A DNA stretch of 64,000 nt from Bacteroides fragilis NCTC 9343. GTDB lineage: Bacteria > Bacteroidota > Bacteroidia > Bacteroidales > Bacteroidaceae. The notes under the pieces were generated by a model. That model ran no database searches. It saw only the letters and a program-made list of their open reading frames with translations, and was not told the DNA's origin. A program made the position numbers and the translations under genes. Position 1 is the first letter of the stretch. The number at the start of each line of letters is the position of its first letter. Of the stretch, positions 27,423 through 36,964 are shown in pieces. The stretch is taken from positions 1,054,001 to 1,118,000 of the forward strand of contig NC_003228.3 of NCBI RefSeq assembly GCF_000025985.1. Direction: 5' to 3'.

Positions 27423-30400
27423 TTAAAATGTTAAATTAAGCCCAAACATAAATTTACGTACAGTTGGATAAACCGAAGGTAATGCAGTACCTATTACAGA
27501 ACCATCACTAGCCGGAATTTCCGGATCTACGCCTGAGTAATTTGTAACACAGAACAGGTTCTCTCCAGTGAAGAAAATTCTCATATTATTAATATAATAT
27601 TGAGGTAATTTTAAGTTATAACCGATTGATAATGATCTCAATTTAAGATAGTCATTCTTTTCAAGATAGCGCGAGGAAGAACTGTTCGACTTACTCGTAT
27701 TACTATAAGATGCCACCGGATGTGTAGCTATATCTCCCGGTTTTTCCCAACGATTCCATCCCTTTTGAAGTTTCATTTGATTTCGATCGTTATATGCTCC
27801 GTCTGAATCATATTCCTGGCGAGAATAATTATAGATTTGCCCTCCTACAGAGTAGCCAAATACTGCATTCAGATCAATATCTTTCCAGCGGAGTACAGTA
27901 CTAAATCCTCCAAAGATGTCTGGAGATGAACTTCCACATTTCACTTGATCAGCCTCAGAATAATTACTTGTTTTCTGACGTGATAAAGTTCCATCTTCAT
28001 TTTCTACGGTTTTATACCACTGAGGTGCCCCATTTTCCGGGTTTACACCTGCCCATTCTTTCAGATAATAAGTATCACATGGATAACCTGGCTGTAATAC
28101 TCTTTTGGCTGTACCTGCAATCGATGTTCCATCTGAAATAATAATTGGCTTTTCTACAAATTGTCCCTCAGCGTTCTTTGTCTTATAGAGTTTCTTTAAT
28201 TTGTTCTTATTATGTCCCAAGTTAATTTCTATATTCCAATCCCAGTCTTTCGTACGGATAATATCACCGCCAATGGACAATTCAAATCCTTGATTTTGCA
28301 TTTCACCAATATTCTTCCACATACTTGTCACTCCTACTAATCCGGAAATGGGTACTGCATATAGAATGTTACTTGTGTACTTATTATACCAGTCAAAACT
28401 TGCTCTCAACCGATTATCAAAAAAAGCTACGTCAATTCCGGTGCCTGTAGTATAAGTCTTTTCCCAAGTAAGATCTTTATTGCCCAATTGTGATATCAAG
28501 GCTCCGGATTCTTCGTTATATTTAGAAGATACTGAATAGAGATCGTATTGGGGATAAAGTGAACTTGGTCTGTTACCTACTGAACCATAAGATATACGTA
28601 ATTTCAATATATCAACCCAAGAGGCATGAAACCATTTTTCACGATTAATGTTCCATCCGGCACTAATAGAAAAGAAATTTCCATATTTTGCATTATCTCC
28701 GAAATTAGAGGCTCCATCGCGACGGAAAGATAGTTGTGCCAGATATTTATTATCAAAAGCATAGTTTGCATTAAATAAAAGAGACTGTACTGCCCACTCA
28801 CTAATACTACCACCAACTTTCTCCGGTTTAGCTACCACGTCCAATACTTCGAAACCGGGAATAAATCCTATTCCATACATATCTGTTGCTTTGGCCCAAT
28901 AATCGTTGAATTCATAAGCAGCCAACGCATTTATTGAATGTTTACCAAACATCTTGTTAAAACGTATGATATGATTAGAATAACGACGTACAGTGGTAGT
29001 TTGATATTCACGCATACGCCCATCTACCCCCTCTCCACTACTTGAGCGTGGATCTGTATATTCACTGTAATTATAACCTATATATTTATAGTTATTGACG
29101 GATGAAAAACTCAGCCAGTCAGTAATTCTAATATCAAAATCTAAATTACCCATAAACTCATAATTGGTAGAGTTCGATTTATTCCACTGCAGATCGTATA
29201 GATAATTACTATTAGAACTGTTCACCCATCCCGTATATCTATTGGGAACCAAATTCCCTTCTTCATCAAAAGGACTATCCCATGGCAATCTTTGGAACAT
29301 GGAAGTTACATCATACTGTTTATCTTCAATATCCCGTCGCGATCCTGCCAGTGCAGGTTTTATACTTAGCCATTCAAAGGGTTTATAGGTTGTTTTTAAT
29401 CGGAAGTTATATCGTGTGTAATCGTAACCTTTCACTGCTCCTTCTTCATCATAGACACCGATGGAAAGGAAAGATCTGATTTTCTCATTGCCTCCAGATA
29501 AAGAAACATTGTAATCTTGGGTAACTCCTGTTTGGGCAGCCAAATCAAACCAATCGAAATTACAATTTCGCAGTTTATCATTGTAACGTGAAAAAGTAAT
29601 CGCCTCCTGATTTGAAAATGATTTATAGTAATCATATAGCTCCGCTCCATCCATCATTTCCATATTTCCTCTCCCTAACTTACTGATACCAACTTTTGCA
29701 GAGACATTTACTGTCATCTTTTCTGCTTTACCATTTTTGGTTGTTACAAGAATAACGCCGTTAGCTCCTTGTGAACCATAGATAGCAGTAGAAGCAGCAT
29801 CTTTTAGGATAGTCATTGTTTCTATATCACTTGGATTCAAAGCACCGGCATTTGAACCAACAATCACTCCATCAATAACCCATAATGGAGCAGTGGTCCC
29901 ACTTAAAGTTGCTTGCCCACGAATCACGACAGCTCCTCCTGACCCGGGTTGTCCCGACCCTGGAGCTACATATACTCCCGGAACCTTTCCGTTTAACATG
30001 TTTTCTACTGAAGGGGTGGTAATATCTTTTAGTTTATCACTCTTAACTGTTTGTAGCGCACCAGTCAAGCTCTCTTTTTTTTGTGTACTATACCCAACTA
30101 CCACTACTTCATCTAATGTTTTGGTATCTTCCTTCATTATTACATTATAAGAGCTTACCCCCGGTTTGAGATTAATGGTTTGAGGAATATATCCAATGTA
30201 ACTAACCTGGAGTTCATTACCTGTTACTATAAGAGAAAAGTCGCCATTCACGTTAGTGATAGTCCCGTTTGAAGAAGATCCTTTTTCTATTATAGATGCT
30301 CCTATTATAGGATCTCCTGCAATATCTTTTACTACACCGGTCACTTTTTGTTGTTTTTTCTGTTGAACCGTTTGTTGCACAGTTGTGGTGGGCGTTGTAT

Positions 30401-30734
30401 ATATAACAATTTGATTCTCTACTATTCGATAGGAATATCCTGAATTTTCAAATATTTGATTTAGAACAACTTCTATCGAAGCATCTTCTATATTTATAGA
30501 GATTTTTTTATCTAGCTTCACTTGATTGTCATTATAAAAAAAAGTATATCCACTTTCTTTTTCTAACTCTTGTAATACTGATTGGATAGAAGTGTTACTC
30601 TTTTTTATTGAAAACTTGAGTACTTGTGCAAATGTGCTGATAGGTATTGCACAAACTAAACTAATAGCAACAGCAATTGCTATTTGCTTTTTTACTTTTT
30701 GAGGATTAAACCACTTTTGATTGCATTTTTTCAT
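27423..30734 (-). CDS. SusC-like TonB-dependent receptor with STN domain (pair 3)
   Basis: The start at 30734 (MKKCNQKWFNPQK) is chosen because it lines up with the starts of the three paralogues; an in-frame ATG at 30773 would add 13 residues. This gives 1103 residues with a signal peptide ending STFA-Q, an STN domain, a carboxypeptidase-regulatory-like domain, DEVVVVGYS (GYG in the others), a plug and a barrel ending in Phe. It is the most diverged and most AT-rich of the four SusC genes. It lies divergent from the sigma factor gene with a recombination-type site between them, and has no terminator or obvious promoter of its own upstream. Confidence 0.94.
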   Translation of the reverse strand: MKKCNQKWFNPQKVKKQIAIAVAISLVCAIPISTFAQVLKFSIKKSNTSIQSVLQELEKESGYTFFYNDNQVKLDKKISINIEDASIEVVLNQIFENSGYSYRIVENQIVIYTTPTTTVQQTVQQKKQQKVTGVVKDIAGDPIIGASIIEKGSSSNGTITNVNGDFSLIVTGNELQVSYIGYIPQTINLKPGVSSYNVIMKEDTKTLDEVVVVGYSTQKKESLTGALQTVKSDKLKDITTPSVENMLNGKVPGVYVAPGSGQPGSGGAVVIRGQATLSGTTAPLWVIDGVIVGSNAGALNPSDIETMTILKDAASTAIYGSQGANGVILVTTKNGKAEKMTVNVSAKVGISKLGRGNMEMMDGAELYDYYKSFSNQEAITFSRYNDKLRNCNFDWFDLAAQTGVTQDYNVSLSGGNEKIRSFLSIGVYDEEGAVKGYDYTRYNFRLKTTYKPFEWLSIKPALAGSRRDIEDKQYDVTSMFQRLPWDSPFDEEGNLVPNRYTGWVNSSNSNYLYDLQWNKSNSTNYEFMGNLDFDIRITDWLSFSSVNNYKYIGYNYSEYTDPRSSSGEGVDGRMREYQTTTVRRYSNHIIRFNKMFGKHSINALAAYEFNDYWAKATDMYGIGFIPGFEVLDVVAKPEKVGGSISEWAVQSLLFNANYAFDNKYLAQLSFRRDGASNFGDNAKYGNFFSISAGWNINREKWFHASWVDILKLRISYGSVGNRPSSLYPQYDLYSVSSKYNEESGALISQLGNKDLTWEKTYTTGTGIDVAFFDNRLRASFDWYNKYTSNILYAVPISGLVGVTSMWKNIGEMQNQGFELSIGGDIIRTKDWDWNIEINLGHNKNKLKKLYKTKNAEGQFVEKPIIISDGTSIAGTAKRVLQPGYPCDTYYLKEWAGVNPENGAPQWYKTVENEDGTLSRQKTSNYSEADQVKCGSSSPDIFGGFSTVLRWKDIDLNAVFGYSVGGQIYNYSRQEYDSDGAYNDRNQMKLQKGWNRWEKPGDIATHPVASYSNTSKSNSSSSRYLEKNDYLKLRSLSIGYNLKLPQYYINNMRIFFTGENLFCVTNYSGVDPEIPASDGSVIGTALPSVYPTVRKFMFGLNLTF

Positions 30735-30870
30735 AAATACCATAATTATTAGATTATAATTTAAATTTAACAAATAATAGACGTCATCCTTTAAGAATCC
30801 CGTGCTTGATTAACATGTTTCACTGTTTTTTCCATTTTTATTATTTGAATCTTTTTAGGATGTAAAATCA

Positions 30871-30895
30871 TGTTCTACTTAAGTTCTTCGAGAAC
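30871..30895 (+). other. candidate recombination site of SusC 3 (partner of site A)
   Basis: It contains AAGTTC-TTCGA-GAACT, matching AGTYYYN4GDACT. The 25-bp block from 30871 is repeated exactly, inverted, at 33290-33314. Read toward SusC 3, the block also contains the sequence of the last codons and the TAG stop of the anti-sigma gene, although no such gene is next to it here. Confidence 0.82.
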
Positions 30896-31594
30896 TATGG
30901 CGTTTTTTCCCTTTTATTATTTCTGTTTCTGGATTCTACTTACATTTTGATTATATTATACTTTTTATCATTTTGTATTTTCTATCCCATCTGTATTGCC
31001 TGCTTTTAACACCCAACTATGGAACAAAGAAAAAATACGGCTATTTTATTATTAGTAGAATAACTTATGACAGACAAACCGTGTTGTATACGATTTGTTT
31101 GCTACATAAATCCTAAAACGGGACGCTATATGATGCTTATAATATGAGTTTATTATATTTATGATAGTTGAATTGTAATCAATAAGAGGTAGTAAATAGC
31201 TTTTAAGAGGCGGACTTTTAAATTTCATTTTCGCACGATGTTAACTTTGTACAAATAGAGAATTAGTATCTTGAAAACAGGAAGTTAACTTCATGCAGAT
31301 AGAAAGTTAATTATCTCTGTCCAAGAAACAAAGATGATGTGTCAATAACATGTATTTTTTCTCAAAAAACATGTTGAATTTGTATTAAAATGCTATTTAT
31401 ATTCGAAAACAAATGATTATAGCACTTTTTCTTAAAAAGTATGAGTAAGTTAAATGTCGATATATTCTCCTTTATGTCAACGCAAAACGCAATTAACTAT
31501 CTTTTTTGTATTTCTGCAATCATTATTATTTAAACACACATTTTTATATTCAAATGTTTTCGTTTACTATAAATTCTCTATTTTTCTTTTAAAA
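30896..31594. other. intergenic region between SusC 3 and the sigma factor gene
   Basis: About 700 bp of very AT-rich DNA without a convincing gene. It holds a perfect 12-bp palindrome GAAGTTAACTTC at 31281-31292 and a possible -7 element TAACTTTG at 31242-31249 on the plus strand, about 400 nt before the sigma factor gene. This segment would end up next to SusC 4 if sites A and SusC 3 recombined. Confidence 0.5.
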
Positions 31595-31600
31595 TTTGTA

Positions 31601-31629
31601 TTGTTTCTCCCTGAAAAATTGTATGTTTG
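31601..31629 (+). promoter_or_regulatory. promoter of the sigma/anti-sigma operon
   Basis: TTG at 31601-31603, 18 nt, then TATGTTTG at 31622-31629, a full match to TAnnTTTG. Transcription would start near 31636, giving a leader of about 14 nt to the ATG at 31650. This excludes the in-frame ATG at 31596 as the start. Confidence 0.6.
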
Positions 31630-31649
31630 CACATCACACCGATAGATTT

Positions 31650-32198
31650 ATGACCGAGAAAGAGCTTATTGTATCATTAAAACAGGGGGACGAAGCTGCA
31701 TTTACTGCTCTATACAGAATGTATTGGCCTAAAGTTCACAACTTTTCCCGTTTATACCTATCTTCTATAGCCGAAGTAGAAGAAGTGGTACAGGAAGTTT
31801 TCGTAAAATTGTGGGAGGCACGTATCTTTCTGAAAGAGAATGAAAGTTTCAAAGGATTCTTGTTTATTATAACCCGAAATATCATTTTTAATCAATTCCG
31901 TAAAAGTTTTAATGAAAATGCCTATAAAACGACTGTACTTAGTAGTGCAGAGGTAGAATATGACATTGAAAACGAGATGGATGCAGCCGATCTTCAAGGC
32001 TATATCAAAAAATTAATTTCAGAACTGACACCACGACAACAAGAAGTATTTCATTTAAGTCGTGAGGAACATCTCAGTTATAAAGAAATAGCTATTCGAT
32101 TATCTATCAGTGAAAAAACAGTAGAGCGTCATATTAATGAAGCCTTAAAATTTTTACGTAAGAACATCTATTTATTTTTTATATTTCTTTCTCTATAA
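31650..32198 (+). CDS. ECF-type RNA polymerase sigma factor
   Basis: The 182-residue protein starts MTEKELIVSLKQGDEAAF. Region 2 (AFTALYRMYWPKV to EVEEVVQEVFVKLWE) and region 4 (LTPRQQEVFHLSREEHLSYKEIAIRLSISEKTVERHI) are well preserved; regions 1 and 3 are missing, as in ECF factors. It is followed 125 bp later by a FecR-type anti-sigma gene. In Bacteroides such pairs switch on the neighbouring SusC/SusD genes when an STN-bearing SusC signals that glycan is bound. Here four STN receptors surround this one pair. Confidence 0.95.
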   Translation: MTEKELIVSLKQGDEAAFTALYRMYWPKVHNFSRLYLSSIAEVEEVVQEVFVKLWEARIFLKENESFKGFLFIITRNIIFNQFRKSFNENAYKTTVLSSAEVEYDIENEMDAADLQGYIKKLISELTPRQQEVFHLSREEHLSYKEIAIRLSISEKTVERHINEALKFLRKNIYLFFIFLSL

Positions 32199-32323
32199 TA
32201 ATAAGGTATAGAGGAGATTATTTAATAACTTCCCTTTTATTTTAAAGAATTTAAATTTTCTTTGGGGGATGTTATGGAGTTGCGTGTATTTATAAATAGA
32301 TAGGTAATAAGAAGGTAATAAAG

Positions 32324-33310
32324 ATGAAACAAGCGACAACAGGAAATAAGGATATAATAAAGAAGCTACTGACCGATAGCCTATCGCCAGAAGAGCGAGA
32401 GAAACTAAACAACTATAAATTTGTGAATCAAGCAATTTATAGTCAATGGGAACAAGCTTCTGATATGTATACCGATGTCGATAAGGAAGAACGAATGCTG
32501 ACAAACGTCATGCACCAAATAAAGAAAGGAAAAACCGGACGTTTTAGGCAAAGCTTACATCGGTATGGCTGGGTGGCATCTATAGCTTTATTGCTGATTT
32601 GCGGAACACTATCTTTAATGTTATTATCCAGAAAAGCAGAGCCGGAGGTTTGGTATGTACTGAACTCCGGACGCCAGTCAATGGATTCGGTAAGATTAGC
32701 AGATGGTACGCTTGTGATGCTGAACGCAGGGAGTCGCTTGACATATCCTAAAGAGTTTTCCGGAAACAAGCGGGAAGTAACTCTTTCCGGACAAGCTTTT
32801 TTTAGTGTTCATCCGGATAAGGTACATCCTTTTGTTGTGAAAACAAAGAATATGGATGTTACAGCTTTAGGAACAGCATTTGAAGTCTTTAGTTTCGATG
32901 GTGATGAAAGTGTAGAAACGGTATTGCTTAACGGAAAGGTTAAGGTAGAACCTAAGGATCACAAAGAGCAAATAAAAGGAGAATATATCCTTCAGCCGAA
33001 CGAAAAACTAACGTGCCAGGTAAATGGTGATATACGTATAGATCGCGTAGATGCCAATTCTTATTCTGCTTGGCGTATTGGAGGACGGTTGAGCTTTAAA
33101 AATGAAACATTAGCCATGATCTTGCCTCGGTTAGAGAAATGGTACGGACAAAAGATCGATTGCCCGCAGAAAACTGCTGATCATTATCGCTTTACATTTA
33201 CGCTGCGGAATGAGCCTTTGGATCTGATATTAAATATAATGTCGCATAGTGCGCCATTAAATTATAAATTAATAAGTAATGACTACTATGTTCTCGAAGA
33301 ACTTAAGTAG
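32324..33310 (+). CDS. FecR-type anti-sigma factor
   Basis: The 328-residue protein has a cytoplasmic N-terminal domain (1-80) that should hold the sigma factor, one membrane helix (about 82-102), a periplasmic FecR domain (about 112-210, with DGTLVMLNAGSRLTYP and VLLNGKVKVE) and a C-terminal DUF4974/secretin-like domain (about 248-325). It receives the signal from the STN domain of a SusC partner in the periplasm. Its last codons (VLEELK and the TAG stop) lie inside recombination site A. The copy of that site at SusC 3 carries the same codons, so an inversion there would leave the protein unchanged. Confidence 0.94.
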   Translation: MKQATTGNKDIIKKLLTDSLSPEEREKLNNYKFVNQAIYSQWEQASDMYTDVDKEERMLTNVMHQIKKGKTGRFRQSLHRYGWVASIALLLICGTLSLMLLSRKAEPEVWYVLNSGRQSMDSVRLADGTLVMLNAGSRLTYPKEFSGNKREVTLSGQAFFSVHPDKVHPFVVKTKNMDVTALGTAFEVFSFDGDESVETVLLNGKVKVEPKDHKEQIKGEYILQPNEKLTCQVNGDIRIDRVDANSYSAWRIGGRLSFKNETLAMILPRLEKWYGQKIDCPQKTADHYRFTFTLRNEPLDLILNIMSHSAPLNYKLISNDYYVLEELK

Positions 33311-33314
33311 AACA
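33290..33314 (+). other. candidate recombination site A (partner of SusC 3)
   Basis: Read on the minus strand: AAGTTC-TTCGA-GAAC, spacer TTCGA. 25 bp match 30871-30895 in inverted orientation. The site overlaps the end of the anti-sigma gene. Recombination would invert about 2.4 kb holding the sigma and anti-sigma genes and place SusC 3 behind them. Confidence 0.82.
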
Positions 33315-33350
33315 CGATATTTTTGAAAGTAATGAATAAAATAGAAAGCT

Positions 33351-33372
33351 AAGTTCATACGGAACTTAGGAA
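33351..33372 (+). other. candidate recombination site B (partner of SusC 2)
   Basis: AAGTTC-ATACG-GAACTT with flank AGGAA. 22 bp match 25495-25516 in inverted orientation. Recombination would invert about 7.85 kb and place SusC 2/SusD 2 behind the anti-sigma gene. Confidence 0.82.
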
Positions 33373-33396
33373 AACAGACAAGAAATAAAATTTATA

Positions 33397-33907
33397 CCAA
33401 GTTCGTTTAGAACTTATACCAAACATCAATTTTAAACCTAAATAAGAAAGAAAAGAATGAGAGAGAAACCGTAAATGACGTTAACCTGGTACAGTGATAC
33501 TTCAGAAGTATCCTGTGCTTACTTTATCAATCTAAATTACAATCTAATAATTAATCGTATTTATGAGAAAATGCAACATGCGGTGGTTTAGTCCGCAAAG
33601 AATGAAAAAGCATCTGGCTTTTGCTTTAGCAGTTAGCCTGGTGGCTATGGTACCTGTAAGTGCCTTCGCTCAAGTACTAAAGATTTCAATGACAAAGACC
33701 AATGTATCCATTGAAAATGTACTTCGTGAACTTGAAAAACAAAGCGATTACACTTTCTTCTACAATGACAATCAGGTAAAACTGAACAAGAAAGTATCCA
33801 TCAACGTATCCGACGCTCCGATCGAAACCGTATTGAACGAAGTTTTCAAAAACTCGGGATATACCTACAAGATTGTAGACAATCAGATCGTAGTGTCTAC
33901 AGCTGCT
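33397..33907 (+). repeat. 511-bp inverted repeat, copy 2, including recombination site C (33399-33415)
   Basis: It matches 19498-20008 in inverted orientation. It starts with CCAAGTTC and contains site C (AAGTTC-GTTTA-GAACTT), the leader hairpin GATACTT-CAG-AAGTATC (about 33499-33515), the SusC 4 start and the first 115 codons. Recombination at site C would invert about 13.4 kb and place SusC 1 behind the anti-sigma gene. Confidence 0.92.
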
Positions 33908-36900
33908 GCAGCAGCGAAAGAGGTACAGGCTACCCAGCAACAGAAACAAAGAAAAATTTCGGGAGTTGTGAAAGATGCAATGGGAGAAGCCATCATCGGA
34001 GCATCGGTTATAGAAAAAGGAAATCCGACTAACGGTACTATCACTAATATTGATGGTGAGTTTACTCTTAACACTGCCGGTAAGGAACTTCAGGTGACTT
34101 ATATTGGTTATATACCTCAAGCGATTGTTCTTAAACCGGGAGTTAATAGTTATACAGTTACCATGAAAGAGGATACTAAAACTCTGGACGAAGTGGTGGT
34201 AGTAGGTTATGGTACTCAGAAGAAGGTAAATTTGACAGGTGCTGTGTCTTCTGTTGGAGCGGACGAATTGAAAGAACGTGTGAATACAAATGTTTTGGCT
34301 TCTGTTCAAGGGCAGGTCCCGGGAGTAACTATTATATCACGTCCGGGATCTACTCCATCAATTAATATGCGTGGTCGCGGTAACTTGGGAACATCTTCTC
34401 CTTTGTTTGTTATTGACGGTGCAATTGCTGATGCTTCTTTCTTTTCAAGTCTTGATCCGAATTCGATAGAGAGCATTTCATTCTTGAAAGATGCGGCATC
34501 TTCTGCTATTTACGGCTCTCGTGCAGCTTATGGTGTTGTATTGGTAAAAACCAAAGGTGGTAAAGAAGGTGATTTGAAGATCAGTTATGATGGTTCGGTC
34601 GCAGTGAAAATGGCGACTTATACACCTGATGTATTGGGCTCTGAATGGTATGCACGTTTGAGTAATGAGGCTGCTTTGAATGAAAACCCGAATACCAGTA
34701 CGCTTCCTTATACAGATAAAGAAATACAAATGTTCCGCGATGGCTCTAATCCGGATATGTATCCAAATACAAATTGGTATGATTTAGTCTTGAAGGATGA
34801 AGCTGTTATGACAAAGCACTCTGTAAGCTTTAGCGGTGGTAATAAAGTGAAATACTTCACTTCATTAGGATATATGTATGATGATGATTTTACTCCTGGT
34901 GTAAAGAGTGAACGTTATAATTTGACTACCAATATTTCTTCAGATATTAAGTCTTGGTTGACAATGCGTTCTAATATCAATTATATTCAAAGCACTTCCG
35001 ATAATGATAAAGGAGGAGTTGTTTATACACACTTGTTGACAATCCCGTCAACTTATGTTGCTCGTCAAAGTAACGGTGAATGGGGTAGCTATGAAGGTGG
35101 AAAGCCGGCTGCAACAGTAAATATGGAGCGTAACCCTTTACGCCGTTTGGAAGAAGGAGGTTGGTCGAACAGTAAGACTCAGAATACTTTGATAAATCTG
35201 GCTTTAGATATTAAGCCTGTAAAAGGACTGGTATTGACTGGCGAAATGATTTATAAAGCTTGGGATTATAAATCTAAGACTTATACTGCAAATAAAAGTA
35301 AGATTAAGGATTTCCAGACCGGTGCTGAGTTGAATGGTACAGATGTAACTAATTCTAAGATGGAGTACAGTTGGGAAGAAAACAGTCGCCTTACTTATAA
35401 TGCACTGGCTAATTACGTTTGGAGTAATGAAAAACATAATGTGAATGTATTGGCTGGTGTATCTTATGAACATTATAAGTATCAGAAACAAAAATCATAT
35501 CGTCTGAAATTCCCGACTAATGGTATGACGGACATGAATGGTGGCTCAAGTGCGCCAGATGATACTTATGCTGAAGGTGGAAGTAACGAAGACAAGCTGA
35601 TGTCTTACTTTGGTCGTGTAAATTACTCCTTTATGGATCGTTATTTATTAGAGGCCAATATCCGTGCTGATGCTTCTTCTCGCTTTCATAAGGATAATCG
35701 TTGGGGTGTTTTCCCGTCATTCTCTGCAGGCTGGCGTATTAGTCAGGAGGAATTTATGCAAGATATCAACTGGATTAATAACCTGAAGTTGCGTGCATCT
35801 TGGGGACAGTTGGGTAATATCAATAACGTAGGCCAATATGATTATTTCTCTTCATATCAACAAGGAGGTAACTACAACTTTGAAGATGCTATTGTTTCCG
35901 GTATCGTAGAATCTAAACCTGCCAATCCGACTTTAGGATGGGAAACTGTTACTATCACTGATATCGGTGTGGATTTTGACATTTTCAATGGACTGTTGAA
36001 TTTTACAGCCGATTATTATAACAAAAAGACAGATGATATCCTGTTGGCATATCCGAGTCCGAAAGAAATCGGTATTGGCTCTGATTTCAAGGTTTCACAA
36101 AATATTGGTACAGTAAGTAATAAGGGTTTAGAACTGAGTATTACACATAATAAAACTCTGGGTGACTTTGCATATACAGTTGGGTTTAACATGAGTAAGA
36201 ACTGGAATAAAGTAACCAACCTGGGAGCGAATGACCCGATTATTGAAAGCCCATGGATTAAAAAGGTTGGTTATGCAATCGGTACTTTCTATGGATATCG
36301 CTCTGATGGTCTGTTGACTCAGGAGGATATTGATACCGGTAATTACATCACCGATGGTTTGGTGCCTCAAGCGGGTGATATCAAATATGTAGATTTAGAT
36401 GGTGATGGTAAACTTACCGATAAAGATAGAACTTATATAGGTTGTGATGTTCCTGACATTACTTATGGTGTGAACCTGAATCTTCGTTATAAAGGATTTG
36501 AATTAAGTATGTTCGGTCAGGGAGTTACCGGTACAAAGGTAAACTTCAGTATGGAAAATGCCTGGGCATTCTCGGATTATGCAAGTCCGCGTAAATATCA
36601 CTTGAAGAGATGGACGGTAGATAATCCTAACCCGAATGCAGCTTATCCTCGCATTTATCCTCGTACAAGTAAACATTCAACTTATAACCAATATTTCTCT
36701 GATTACTGGTTGTTTAATGCCGATTATTTCCGCATCAAGAATATAACTTTTGGATATTCTTTCCAAAAGCCGGTATTACAGAAGTTGAGTCTGGAGGCAT
36801 TGAAACTCTATGTTGCGGCTGAAAATCCGTTTACTATTCGTGCTGATCACCGTATGGAAGATTTCGACCCTGAAACGGCTTCAGGACGCGGCGTTAATAC

Positions 36901-36946
36901 TCGTGGTACGTCTTCGATTGCTTTTGGTGTAAATCTAACATTCTAA
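33563..36946 (+). CDS. SusC-like TonB-dependent receptor with STN domain (pair 4, likely the expressed one)
   Basis: This 1127-residue receptor has a signal peptide ending SAFA (36), an STN domain (about 40-112), a carboxypeptidase-regulatory-like domain (about 128-203), DEVVVVGYG, a plug and a barrel ending in Phe. Residues 1-115 equal those of SusC 1, but from the plug on it is closest to SusC 2 (VNLTGAVSSV, GRGNLGTSSPLFVIDGAIADA). It is the only one of the four in the same direction as, and directly after, the sigma/anti-sigma genes (252 bp from the anti-sigma stop), with three recombination-type sites between. I infer that this is the pair currently switched on. Confidence 0.95.
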   Translation: MRKCNMRWFSPQRMKKHLAFALAVSLVAMVPVSAFAQVLKISMTKTNVSIENVLRELEKQSDYTFFYNDNQVKLNKKVSINVSDAPIETVLNEVFKNSGYTYKIVDNQIVVSTAAAAAKEVQATQQQKQRKISGVVKDAMGEAIIGASVIEKGNPTNGTITNIDGEFTLNTAGKELQVTYIGYIPQAIVLKPGVNSYTVTMKEDTKTLDEVVVVGYGTQKKVNLTGAVSSVGADELKERVNTNVLASVQGQVPGVTIISRPGSTPSINMRGRGNLGTSSPLFVIDGAIADASFFSSLDPNSIESISFLKDAASSAIYGSRAAYGVVLVKTKGGKEGDLKISYDGSVAVKMATYTPDVLGSEWYARLSNEAALNENPNTSTLPYTDKEIQMFRDGSNPDMYPNTNWYDLVLKDEAVMTKHSVSFSGGNKVKYFTSLGYMYDDDFTPGVKSERYNLTTNISSDIKSWLTMRSNINYIQSTSDNDKGGVVYTHLLTIPSTYVARQSNGEWGSYEGGKPAATVNMERNPLRRLEEGGWSNSKTQNTLINLALDIKPVKGLVLTGEMIYKAWDYKSKTYTANKSKIKDFQTGAELNGTDVTNSKMEYSWEENSRLTYNALANYVWSNEKHNVNVLAGVSYEHYKYQKQKSYRLKFPTNGMTDMNGGSSAPDDTYAEGGSNEDKLMSYFGRVNYSFMDRYLLEANIRADASSRFHKDNRWGVFPSFSAGWRISQEEFMQDINWINNLKLRASWGQLGNINNVGQYDYFSSYQQGGNYNFEDAIVSGIVESKPANPTLGWETVTITDIGVDFDIFNGLLNFTADYYNKKTDDILLAYPSPKEIGIGSDFKVSQNIGTVSNKGLELSITHNKTLGDFAYTVGFNMSKNWNKVTNLGANDPIIESPWIKKVGYAIGTFYGYRSDGLLTQEDIDTGNYITDGLVPQAGDIKYVDLDGDGKLTDKDRTYIGCDVPDITYGVNLNLRYKGFELSMFGQGVTGTKVNFSMENAWAFSDYASPRKYHLKRWTVDNPNPNAAYPRIYPRTSKHSTYNQYFSDYWLFNADYFRIKNITFGYSFQKPVLQKLSLEALKLYVAAENPFTIRADHRMEDFDPETASGRGVNTRGTSSIAFGVNLTF

Positions 36947-36964
36947 CATTATTGATTATAAAAG

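Noticed and set aside
30735..30773. Upstream start for SusC 3
   Set aside because: The paralogues start at the equivalent of 30734, and the extra 13 residues come from leader sequence shared with the other SusC genes.
33686..34309. 207-codon open frame antisense to SusC 4, with a matching one inside SusC 1
   Set aside because: Antisense shadow of the STN and plug coding region; it is doubled only because the SusC N-termini are repeated.
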